From the NCBI GenBank assembly GCA_024399655.1, contig JAKSNP010000010.1, forward strand, positions 1 to 64,000: DNA of 64,000 bases, given 5' to 3'. The notes beneath the pieces are model-generated. The model worked only from the letters and a program-made list of their open reading frames with translations, had not been told where the DNA came from and ran no database searches. The position numbers were made by a program, and so were the translations under genes. This DNA comes from Paludibacteraceae bacterium (lineage in GTDB: Bacteria; Bacteroidota; Bacteroidia; Bacteroidales; Paludibacteraceae). Below, piece after piece: positions 50,999 through 59,671 of this stretch (the stretch's first letter is position 1; each line of letters begins with the position of its first letter).

Positions 50999-53341
50999 AT
51001 GAAGTCGTTTCGTCGTCTCATATTGTTTTGTTCGCTGGCATTGGCTGCTATGCCGGCTTTTCCCATTTCGCCTGTACAACTGTCCGATTCGCTCGAACAG
51101 TTCGCACGTCTGCATATCAACCATATCGGAAAAGTGCGAGTCAGTTCTATCCGACAACGGAATCTGAATATTGACATCGAAACTAATCTGATTTTGTCGG
51201 GAGTCGGCATGAGTAAACAAGAATTGAACGATCTCTATCGACATATCAGCCTCTGGGTGAGAGGGGATGAAAAAGGAAAAGTGAACATCTATTCCGACGG
51301 ACACGAACTGCGAGAACTGATCAATCCATATCGCCGTTTGCCGGCTGACAATTCGGATACTGCACTCACATGGCTTACGGCTAACGGGGATTGGGAAGAC
51401 GATACAGACGGAATTCCCGACCTACATGGAAAAACCATCGCCCTATGGCCAAGTCATGGTTTATACCACAATCGGACGGAAGATGCATGGCATTGGCAAA
51501 GAGCTCGTATGTGGGGGATTGTCGAAGATATCTACACCGTCAAATACGCCGAATTGGTTTCACGAATGCTGGAAAACGCAGGCGCAAAAGTCATCTGGCC
51601 ACGACCGAGAATCGGTATTGACCCGGATGCTACTGCAATTGGCCAAAGCGGATGGCCTAGATGGATGGAAGGTGCACGCTATTGGCTTGAATATCAACAT
51701 TATCCATCAGATATATGGAATACTGCGAACGGCAAGAACGATTACAACGACGATATGCGTTCGCGCGGAAATTGGGTCAACTACATGAACGACTCTATTG
51801 GAGTGGATCTGGTCATTGCACTTCACTCCGACGGCATTTCGCTACAGGGAGATTCCGATATCGTCGGTACCCTTTGTATCTACACCGATTGGAACGATGA
51901 AAAACGATATAAACTGAAAGATGGTCGATCCAGATTGCAGTCCCGATTCATGGGCGATTTTGTCCAAAGTCAGTTGGCTTATGACATTCAATACACCATG
52001 TGTCCAAAATGGTCGAAAAGAGAATTGCGACAAGCCAATTACTGCGAAACACGCAAACCGGATATTCCTTCCGTCATCTTGGAAATACTCAGCCATAAAA
52101 ATCGGGCTGATATGGTTTACGGATTGGATCCCAAATTCCAGTTTATAGCTGCACGCGCTATATATAAAGGTATTCTCAAATACCTGCATGCCGTTGATAA
52201 TCAGCCATATCTGGTTCAACCGCTACCGGTACGTAATATGCAAATTGAGTGTGTCGACTTCAAAAACGAAGCCCGTTTTCGTCTCATTTGGAGTCCTACC
52301 GTCGATTCTTTGGAAACATCTGCAGCACCATCTTCCTACATCGTTTATATTCGGCAGGATGGTGGAGAGTGGAACGAAGGCATCAGCGTTGACAAAACGC
52401 ATTTCACCTTTCAACCCAACAAAGGAGTGCGCTACGACTTCTATGTTGTCGCAGTTAATCAGGGTGGCGTCAGTTTCCCGTCTGAAACGTTAAGCGCTTA
52501 TCTGTCGCCGGTCTATTGCCCGTCATCCGATTCACCGCTCGCACTGGTAGTCAATGCCTTCAATGATGTTCGTGGGCCGGAATGGTTTGTTGATACTCAT
52601 ACCGCCGGTATTGTTCCGAACACATATGCAATACCTTATGGTATTGATCGCATGTATTTGGGTGAACAATTCGACTACGATAAAGCACACGATTGGGTTA
52701 ATGACGACGACTGCGGATTAGGTATGTGCCATAGCAATTACCTCGGACAGGAAATCGTGGGAAATACATTCGACTATCCTTGCCTTCATGGAAAAAACCT
52801 GCAACAGATGGACATTTCGTATGTAAGTTGCAACTTGGATGCCCTACCCGCTCTCGGCAGATTCAAGTTGGTTGACATCATCTTTGGCAAACAACTCGAA
52901 TGGCCTGCTGATCTCAATGCCCAATTACAACGCTTCTGCCATGCTGGAGGCAGATTGTTGGTCAGCGGTGCATATCTCAAAGGAGAGATGGTCAGAGCCC
53001 ATAATGCATGCAATAATGGAGAATTGATTTTGCGACTGGATACCACCTTGTCACCGGCTCCGCGGTTCAACTACTACACTAAACCAAATACACATACTAT
53101 TCAGGCTGAAAATGTGACTGGACTCAAAACTTATAAAAAAGCACAAGTGGTTGCACGCTACGCAGATACCAATATGGCAGCTGCATTGGCATGGATCGAC
53201 CATTTAAGCAACGGACAAATGTCAAAAGCTTTGCTTTTTGGACTGCCTCTTGAATCTGTTGATAACTTCGATACTATATATAAATCTTGTATTCAATGGC
53301 TATATGAAGAAAAAGAATCTGCCGATACTGACCGACATTGA
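50999..53341 (+). CDS. exported N-acetylmuramoyl-L-alanine amidase-like protein with Fn3-type domain
   Basis: 780 residues with a signal peptide (LFCSLALAAMPAFP). Residues ~140-400 look like Amidase_3: LHGKTIALWPSHGLYHN (first metal His), DLVIALHSDG (second His) and PSVILEILSHKN (Glu). Residues ~410-500 are Fn3-like, and the C-terminal part (from ~510) is an unassigned globular domain. Similar Bacteroides proteins have been annotated as amidases or as xanthan lyase-like. It probably acts on peptidoglycan in the envelope. Its end overlaps rlmD by 38 bases. Confidence 0.78.
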   Translation: MKSFRRLILFCSLALAAMPAFPISPVQLSDSLEQFARLHINHIGKVRVSSIRQRNLNIDIETNLILSGVGMSKQELNDLYRHISLWVRGDEKGKVNIYSDGHELRELINPYRRLPADNSDTALTWLTANGDWEDDTDGIPDLHGKTIALWPSHGLYHNRTEDAWHWQRARMWGIVEDIYTVKYAELVSRMLENAGAKVIWPRPRIGIDPDATAIGQSGWPRWMEGARYWLEYQHYPSDIWNTANGKNDYNDDMRSRGNWVNYMNDSIGVDLVIALHSDGISLQGDSDIVGTLCIYTDWNDEKRYKLKDGRSRLQSRFMGDFVQSQLAYDIQYTMCPKWSKRELRQANYCETRKPDIPSVILEILSHKNRADMVYGLDPKFQFIAARAIYKGILKYLHAVDNQPYLVQPLPVRNMQIECVDFKNEARFRLIWSPTVDSLETSAAPSSYIVYIRQDGGEWNEGISVDKTHFTFQPNKGVRYDFYVVAVNQGGVSFPSETLSAYLSPVYCPSSDSPLALVVNAFNDVRGPEWFVDTHTAGIVPNTYAIPYGIDRMYLGEQFDYDKAHDWVNDDDCGLGMCHSNYLGQEIVGNTFDYPCLHGKNLQQMDISYVSCNLDALPALGRFKLVDIIFGKQLEWPADLNAQLQRFCHAGGRLLVSGAYLKGEMVRAHNACNNGELILRLDTTLSPAPRFNYYTKPNTHTIQAENVTGLKTYKKAQVVARYADTNMAAALAWIDHLSNGQMSKALLFGLPLESVDNFDTIYKSCIQWLYEEKESADTDRH

Positions 53342-54704
53342 GATTACTGATGTTGCAGCCGAAGGAAAAGCACTCGCAAGAGTGGATGACATGGTGGTTT
53401 TTGTTCCTTATTGCGTTCCTGGTGATATCGTCGACCTCCAGGTCACCAAGAAAAAACATTCGTTCATGGAAGCTCGCGTTTTGCGGGTGGTGAAACCGTC
53501 ACAACTGCGTTGCGAGTCGGTTTGTCAGCATTATGGCACTTGTGGAGGTTGCAAATGGCAGATATTGCCTTATGCCGAACAATTACGATGGAAACAACAA
53601 CAGGTGATGGACAATCTCACACGCATCGGACATGTCAATCTACCGGAAATATCCCCTATTCTCGGCAGTTCTAAAATATATGAATACCGCAACAAACTCG
53701 AATTCACCTTTGCCGATCATAAATGGCTGACCACGGAAGAAATGAAAGCCGGTATTCCATTTGAACCTGGACTCGGTTTTCATATTCCTAACTGTTTTGA
53801 CAAAGTCTTGCAGATTGACGAATGCCATTTGATGCCTCCTATCCAAAACGATATACGAAACGGTATTCGCAACAAAGCCATCGAATTGGGGATGACATTT
53901 TATAACGAGCATACCCATGCCGGACAATTGCGCAATCTGATGATTAGGTCAAATCAGCATGGACAATTGATGGTTGTGATTGCTTTCGGACAACCGCTCA
54001 ACGAACAAGGGGAAATTCTGCTCCGTTTTATTCGCGATTCGTGGCCTGAAATCATCAGCCTGCAATACGTCATCAATACAAAAATGAATGATACTGTCGG
54101 CGACTTGGACATCATTGTATATAATGGTCAAGATCATATAATTGAGGAGATGGAGGATCTGCGGTTCAAAGTAGGACCCAAATCGTTCTATCAGACCAAT
54201 ACGGAACAGGCCTACGAATTATACAAGGTGGCTCGTTCTTTCGCCAATCTTAACGGTAATGAAATTGTTTACGACTTGTATACCGGCACCGGTACGATTG
54301 CCAATTTCGTAGCCCATCAAGCAAAAAAAGTAATCGGCATAGAATATGTCCCTGAAGCTATTGAAGATGCCAAAATCAATGCGAAGTTCAATAAACTGAA
54401 TAATACAGAGTTCTTCGCAGGCGACATGAAGGATATCTTGACCGATGATTTTATTGCCGCTCATGGACAACCGGATGTAATAATTACCGATCCGCCTCGC
54501 GCTGGAATGCATGAAGACGTGGTCAATGTAATTCTTAATGCCGAACCTGAACGCATTGTTTATGTTAGCTGCAATCCGGCCACTCAAGCACGGGATTTGA
54601 ATCTTTTGGATACGAAATATGTAGTTACAAAAGTACAACCTGTTGATATGTTCCCTCATACGCAACACGTAGAAAATGTGGTCTGTATGGAATTGAGAAA
54701 ATAA
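53304..54704 (+). CDS. rlmD: 23S rRNA (uracil-C5)-methyltransferase, RlmD/RumA type
   Basis: 466 residues from ATG 53304. An N-terminal TRAM domain is followed by Fe-S cysteines CESVCQHYGTCGGCKW. The SAM domain has YDLYTGTGTIANF, DPPRAGMH and the nucleophile in VSCNPAT. It methylates a uridine of 23S rRNA, either U1939 or another site. It starts inside the end of the amidase gene. Confidence 0.92.
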   Translation: MKKKNLPILTDIEITDVAAEGKALARVDDMVVFVPYCVPGDIVDLQVTKKKHSFMEARVLRVVKPSQLRCESVCQHYGTCGGCKWQILPYAEQLRWKQQQVMDNLTRIGHVNLPEISPILGSSKIYEYRNKLEFTFADHKWLTTEEMKAGIPFEPGLGFHIPNCFDKVLQIDECHLMPPIQNDIRNGIRNKAIELGMTFYNEHTHAGQLRNLMIRSNQHGQLMVVIAFGQPLNEQGEILLRFIRDSWPEIISLQYVINTKMNDTVGDLDIIVYNGQDHIIEEMEDLRFKVGPKSFYQTNTEQAYELYKVARSFANLNGNEIVYDLYTGTGTIANFVAHQAKKVIGIEYVPEAIEDAKINAKFNKLNNTEFFAGDMKDILTDDFIAAHGQPDVIITDPPRAGMHEDVVNVILNAEPERIVYVSCNPATQARDLNLLDTKYVVTKVQPVDMFPHTQHVENVVCMELRK

Positions 54705-54836
54705 GTTTTTTACTCATTGGCCAGCCTAATACAAACAACAGATAAACATGATGTAACCAATTAATCGAAATAAGTTTATCGTTTTTACTTCAACTACTGA
54801 ATAATACTATTTAATTCATTTGTAACCCGATTGAAT

Positions 54837-56273
54837 ATGTCACTACTTAGCATTCTGTTAGCCTCACTTACATGGTGGATTCAATTTACCGACAAACAAG
54901 GTAGTTCCGAAATATGTTTGAGCCAAAGGGCTCTTGACCAACGAGCAGCTTGGAACATTGCCATTGACTCATTGGACTATGAAGTAAGTCCGATTTATTT
55001 GGACAGTCTACGAGCCCATGGACTTACTGTTATGCATACAAGCCGTTGGATGAACGGAGCCACGGTTTCCGGTACTGCTGCACAAATCAACACCTTGCTA
55101 TCCGCCACTTGGATTACACATATCCAACCCACTCGCGATAACAGCTCTCCTAACATTTGGTATAGCGCAAAACGCATAAACGAAACTCAACAAAACGACC
55201 CGCCGGTAATATCCGTTTCTGAAACGGAAAAACAATTGAATCTTTATCATCTTGCCCCACTCCATCGTCTCGGTTTTCATGGACAAGGTATTTTGATGTG
55301 TGTCTGCGACGGAGGATTCTACAATGCGGACAGACTATCGGGTCTTGATTCGGTTCGTGACCAAATTTTAGGCGAATTTGACTTTACTGATGATTCCTAT
55401 GATTTTTATCGTTCAGGTACAGGTTCGCACGGAACAGAATGTTTAAGTGCCATTGCCGGACAACAGGAATCATTTCATGGAGCGGCCACAAAAGCTCAAT
55501 ACTATTTGATGCGCTCGGAAGAAAACGATACGGAAAGTCCGAAAGAAATGGATAACTGGATTGCCGCTGTGGAAAAATGCGACAGTCTCGGTGTGAATGT
55601 CATGTCCACTAGTCTCGGCTATTTCAACTTCGACAATTCTTCTTGGGATTTAAGTTATGCTGATATGGACGGCAAAACGACACGAGCAAGCCGTGCCGCA
55701 TTAATTGCTGCAAGAAAAGGAATGCTTGTGGTTGTGGCAGCCGGTAACGAAGGAGATGCTGGTTGGCACTATATTGACGTTCCTGCCGATGCAGATAGCA
55801 TACTTACCGTAGGAGCTGTTGATACAGATGGCAATATTGCCTATTTCTCTTCCTACGGTCCAACCCACGACGGACGAATCAAGCCGGAGGCATGTGCTGT
55901 TGGATATCGAGCTACACTGCTTGATCCGAGCGATAGCGAAATCATCCATAGCAACGGCACCAGTTTCGCTTGTCCGTTGCTGGCAGGAATGGCGGCTACG
56001 CTTTGGAGCGCGATTCCAAATGCTACGGCACAGACGATACGAACACTGATTATTCAATCCACCGACAGATATACCAATCCCGATGATCAATACGGCTATG
56101 GTATTCCCAATGCCTACAACGCCTATCAAACTGCTATCGCCACCGGTTTGGTTGAAAATCCGGCATCCGAATCTTCTTATCACGAAAGCACTAAAATATT
56201 GATAGACGGACAAATATACATCCTGAAAGATGGTGTGATTTATACGCTGCTGGGCACAAAAAAGGCAGGCTAA
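54837..56273 (+). CDS. S8 subtilisin-like serine peptidase with possible type IX secretion tail
   Basis: 478 residues from ATG 54837 (in-frame TTG 6 bases up is less likely). The short hydrophobic start (SLLSILLASLTWW) is a possible signal. The catalytic triad is Asp in MCVCDGGFYN, His in GSHGTECLS and Ser376 in NGTSFACPL; the oxyanion Asn is in AAGNEGD. The last ~30 residues (STKILIDGQIYILKDG, then VIYTLLGTKK) resemble the C-terminal sorting signal of the type IX secretion system. The final codons overlap the terminator of the SRP RNA gene on the other strand. Confidence 0.88.
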   Translation: MSLLSILLASLTWWIQFTDKQGSSEICLSQRALDQRAAWNIAIDSLDYEVSPIYLDSLRAHGLTVMHTSRWMNGATVSGTAAQINTLLSATWITHIQPTRDNSSPNIWYSAKRINETQQNDPPVISVSETEKQLNLYHLAPLHRLGFHGQGILMCVCDGGFYNADRLSGLDSVRDQILGEFDFTDDSYDFYRSGTGSHGTECLSAIAGQQESFHGAATKAQYYLMRSEENDTESPKEMDNWIAAVEKCDSLGVNVMSTSLGYFNFDNSSWDLSYADMDGKTTRASRAALIAARKGMLVVVAAGNEGDAGWHYIDVPADADSILTVGAVDTDGNIAYFSSYGPTHDGRIKPEACAVGYRATLLDPSDSEIIHSNGTSFACPLLAGMAATLWSAIPNATAQTIRTLIIQSTDRYTNPDDQYGYGIPNAYNAYQTAIATGLVENPASESSYHESTKILIDGQIYILKDGVIYTLLGTKKAG

Positions 56274-56363
56274 CTTTATCGCACCGCTACAACCTCATAC
56301 CCTTGCTTCGGTCAAGACCTGGGGGAATTCTGAAGGAGCTGGTCGTAAAGCACCTGCCTAAAT
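56258..56363 (-). ncRNA. ffs: signal recognition particle RNA (small bacterial, 4.5S-type)
   Basis: The minus-strand RNA of about 105 bases folds as a long hairpin. 5' AGGCAGG (about 56353-56359) pairs with 3' CCTGCC (about 56264-56269), followed by a U-run (56258-56263). The apical part has GGTCTTGACCGAAGCAAGGG, the Bacteroidetes form of the SRP GGAA-tetraloop domain and asymmetric loop. It targets membrane proteins together with Ffh. The 3' end and terminator overlap the stop codon region of the S8 peptidase gene. Confidence 0.85.
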
Positions 56364-56369
56364 CGAGTG

Positions 56370-56401
56370 CAAAGGTACGGCTTTTTTTTGATATGTGCAA
56401 A
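56370..56401 (-). promoter_or_regulatory. promoter of the SRP RNA gene
   Basis: On the minus strand, TTTG (56398-56401) and TACCTTTG (56370-56377) are 20 bases apart. The -33 box touches the presumed start of the helicase gene on the plus strand. Confidence 0.85.
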
Positions 56402-56403
56402 TT

Positions 56404-57783
56404 TTGATAGAAAAATTTTTAAAAAATAAGATTATTTCTTGTCTGCCGTTCATTCCAAACGCAGGACAGGAACTTTTATTGGACAGTATTTCACAATTTC
56501 TGTTCACTTCCGACGAACGTCCCGTATTCGTGCTACGAGGATATGCTGGTACTGGAAAAAGCAGCATTGTGGGAGCATTGGTCAAAGCACTTCACCTATT
56601 GGAACAGAACTGCATTTTGCTTGCCCCTACTGGTAGAGCCGCCAAAGTCTTGGCCAAATACTCCGGATATCCCGCTTTCACTATCCATAAATGCATATAT
56701 CGCCGTGACAATGCCACTGGTGAACAATTCTCTTTGGGATGGAACAAGTGTTCTAACACCTTGTTTATTATCGACGAAGCCAGTATGATTTCAGCCGATC
56801 GCGACAATCAGACATTCGGGACAGGCAGTCTGCTGGACGATCTCATCCAATATGTATTCCAACAAAACGGAAACCGACTTCTATTATTGGGAGATGATGC
56901 CCAATTACCGCCGGTAGGACACAATGACAGTCCCGCTCTCAATAGCGAATTTCTGAAAGGATATGGCCTATCCGTTACGGATGGATATCTAACAGAAGTG
57001 GCTCGTCAAGCCGGCGATAGCGGTATTTTATTGGATGCAACAGCCGTTCGAAGCGGCAATATCGATATTGCAGAACAAGCGGATGTCCATTGGATGGAAG
57101 CTCAAGACATGGTGGAATCTATCGAACGGTCATACCAAGAAGTAGGAATGGCCGACACTTTGATTATCACACGTTCGAATTGGCGGACCAATATGTATAA
57201 CAACGGCATACGTTCTCAGATTCTTTGGAAAGAGGAATTGTTAAGCGGAGGCGACCGGATTATGGTTAGCCGTAACAATTATTATTGGACCGAACAATAC
57301 GAGGGACTTCCTTTTCTTGCTAACGGAGATATGATGGAAGTGCAACGCCTTCATAACGAGCGGGAATTATATGGTTATCATTTCGTTGACGCCCAACTTC
57401 GTTCATTGGATTATGACTGGGAAATCGACGTGTTGATCTGGCTTGACACGCTTTCTACAGACACGCCTGAGAAAAGTTATCTGATGCAACGCGATTTGTA
57501 TTCCAAAATTGCAGAAGACTATCCTGAAATCCACAATCGCAAAGATCTTCACGAAAAGATTGTTTCTTCCCCATATTACAACGCTTTGCAAATCAGGTAT
57601 GCTTATGCGGTCACTTGTCATAAAGCACAGGGTGGACAATGGAAACATATTTATATCGACCGCGGTCCGTTAAATCCTGAAGTGGATCAAAATAATCCAT
57701 CGGTAAAAATAGAAGAGCAAAGGTGGCTATATACTGCCCTCACCCGTGCTACCGAAAAAGTTTTTTTACTTAAATATAAGTAA
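56404..57783 (+). CDS. RecD-like ATP-dependent DNA helicase (UvrD_C_2)
   Basis: About 460 residues. The start is TTG 56404 or GTG 56395; no ATG is available near the N-terminus. Walker A is LRGYAGTGKSS, Walker B LFIIDEASM, then LLLGDDAQLPPVG. The C-terminal motif VTCHKAQGGQWKHIYID with YTALTRA is UvrD_C_2. It is shorter than RecD2 and lacks its N-terminal helix-hairpin-helix region, matching the short helicases common in Bacteroidetes. Confidence 0.88.
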   Translation: MIEKFLKNKIISCLPFIPNAGQELLLDSISQFLFTSDERPVFVLRGYAGTGKSSIVGALVKALHLLEQNCILLAPTGRAAKVLAKYSGYPAFTIHKCIYRRDNATGEQFSLGWNKCSNTLFIIDEASMISADRDNQTFGTGSLLDDLIQYVFQQNGNRLLLLGDDAQLPPVGHNDSPALNSEFLKGYGLSVTDGYLTEVARQAGDSGILLDATAVRSGNIDIAEQADVHWMEAQDMVESIERSYQEVGMADTLIITRSNWRTNMYNNGIRSQILWKEELLSGGDRIMVSRNNYYWTEQYEGLPFLANGDMMEVQRLHNERELYGYHFVDAQLRSLDYDWEIDVLIWLDTLSTDTPEKSYLMQRDLYSKIAEDYPEIHNRKDLHEKIVSSPYYNALQIRYAYAVTCHKAQGGQWKHIYIDRGPLNPEVDQNNPSVKIEEQRWLYTALTRATEKVFLLKYK

Positions 57784-57787
57784 ATAC

Positions 57788-57818
57788 TTGCATATATGAA
57801 ATATTTTTTGTACCTTTG
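57788..57818 (+). promoter_or_regulatory. promoter of the large lipoprotein/DUF5723-OmpA pair
   Basis: TTG (57788-57790) and TACCTTTG (57811-57818) are 20 bases apart. Confidence 0.75.
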
Positions 57819-57881
57819 CAGGCTGAATGGAATAAATCGTTCATTTTCACGCAAAGTGTACACCCCTTCTCTATTTTATAT

Positions 57882-59657
57882 ATGCAAAAACATTTGCTAA
57901 ACACATTGATTCTCGCGCTTACAGTCTGTCTTTCATTCGGTTGTCAGGCTGATTTGGGAGATGTAGATACCACATCTGGTCTGTATGTGGATATGGCAAT
58001 GCCGATCGGTGCCGTCACTATATCTATGAACGATTTGCTTCATAGCGATGATATTAGCAATATATATATAGATGAAAATGGTTTGTTCCATATTATGGAT
58101 ACAACCCGTATGCCTTATAAGCCCTACCACTCTATTGACCTGACTCAATATCTTATTTTGAACGAAGGCGGACAAACTTTCAATGTTTCCGATCAACTCG
58201 CTTCTTTGGGTTTTTCCGGTTGCCTCGTTGGCAACGGTCACACTACTATCACGCTTGAATTCCCCATGTCAATGCATCTGCATGGATTTAACGGAAATCC
58301 GGATGATGAACGCATCGATAGCATGACCGTCAATTTGGCGGATTTCACGTCATTTGTCAACATTTCAAATTTCAATCTTGATTGGAGCGATATCAGCAGT
58401 ATTGAATTGGTGCTCGGCGACAGAATCCGTCGTTCAGATGGTAATACGGTAGTCATTCCAATACAGGGAAAAGGCTTTGGGCAGGAAATTCCTATTTCCG
58501 TTGACCGCTTTACGCTTTGTTTGTTGGAAAATCCCGCGCAACAGGTTTCTTGCGCTTCTGAGGTCAGTTCCGTAGATTCCATCGAGATGCGTATTCGTTT
58601 CAACATCTGCTTGCCCGAAGGAAAAACAGTAACCATCAACCCCAACAGTTGCTTCACCTATTCACTGGATATCAATCTCATCACCTATCAGGCCATTTGG
58701 GGATACTTGCGTGAATCGGCCGAACTGATTGATGCCGACCATATTCTTATGTCTGAGCTGTGGAAAGGTTGGGCGGACGAAGAGAGAATGAAACTGCATT
58801 TTGCAGAACCCGCTTTAAAAATGTATATTGCGCATCATATCGGAGCGCCGCTCATAGCGCATATCGATTATATGTATTCTGTCAATCAAGCGACAGGACA
58901 ACGCACTTATGCTGAAGCCAACGGTTCTTGTGATTGGGACATTCCTTTTACCAATGTATTGGACCCTCGTAATACTGGACTGCAGGATTCCGTTGTTGAA
59001 GAGTTGACTTTCTCCTCTTTGCCGGATCAAGGTAGGATGGACCTGCTTTTTGCCAACAATCCCGATAGTTTTTGCTATGCCTATCATATTCATACCGATC
59101 ACGAGCGCGAGTGCGAATATCCCCAGCATCGCATTACGGACAATATCGGTATCAGTTCCTACGCTGTATTGGATTTGCCGTTCTCTTTCGCCGAAAATAC
59201 GGAACTTTCTAATATTCAATATATTTGGAACAATCGATTGACTACCTTGTCGCTTGATTCATTATTGAACCAAATCAACATACAATCGGATTTCCAAACA
59301 AACGATCTTACTATTTTGACAAAAATTGAAAATTCCATACCCTTCGACATCGACATCGTCATGGAATGTCTGGATAGCACAGACAATATAGTGGACATCC
59401 ATTTCTTTGATGGAGACACGCTTCATGTGGCTGCTGCATCAACTGATGATTTGTCTGATAGGGTGACCACACCCACAAATGGACAATGTTACGGACATAT
59501 TAATCGTACTGACTTTGCACGCTTGGCACAAGTCACCCATATACGCATGAAAACATATTTGAGCCACAATCCCAAGAAAGCCCGTCTCACGGAAACCAAT
59601 AAAATCAGATTATGGTTCGGCATTTCAGTTAACGCAGAAGGAACATTCAAATATTAA
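57882..59657 (+). CDS. large hypothetical lipoprotein
   Basis: 591 residues from ATG 57882; upstream in-frame TTG is part of the promoter. Lipobox LSFGC. The body is beta-rich and mostly polar, with repeats of the type LTFSSLPDQGRMDLLF. I recognise no domain. It lies 14 bases before the DUF5723-OmpA gene, so the two are probably co-translated and may form a surface or peptidoglycan-linked complex (inference). Confidence 0.7.
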   Translation: MQKHLLNTLILALTVCLSFGCQADLGDVDTTSGLYVDMAMPIGAVTISMNDLLHSDDISNIYIDENGLFHIMDTTRMPYKPYHSIDLTQYLILNEGGQTFNVSDQLASLGFSGCLVGNGHTTITLEFPMSMHLHGFNGNPDDERIDSMTVNLADFTSFVNISNFNLDWSDISSIELVLGDRIRRSDGNTVVIPIQGKGFGQEIPISVDRFTLCLLENPAQQVSCASEVSSVDSIEMRIRFNICLPEGKTVTINPNSCFTYSLDINLITYQAIWGYLRESAELIDADHILMSELWKGWADEERMKLHFAEPALKMYIAHHIGAPLIAHIDYMYSVNQATGQRTYAEANGSCDWDIPFTNVLDPRNTGLQDSVVEELTFSSLPDQGRMDLLFANNPDSFCYAYHIHTDHERECEYPQHRITDNIGISSYAVLDLPFSFAENTELSNIQYIWNNRLTTLSLDSLLNQINIQSDFQTNDLTILTKIENSIPFDIDIVMECLDSTDNIVDIHFFDGDTLHVAAASTDDLSDRVTTPTNGQCYGHINRTDFARLAQVTHIRMKTYLSHNPKKARLTETNKIRLWFGISVNAEGTFKY

Positions 59658-59671
59658 CCTCTACTCCAACT

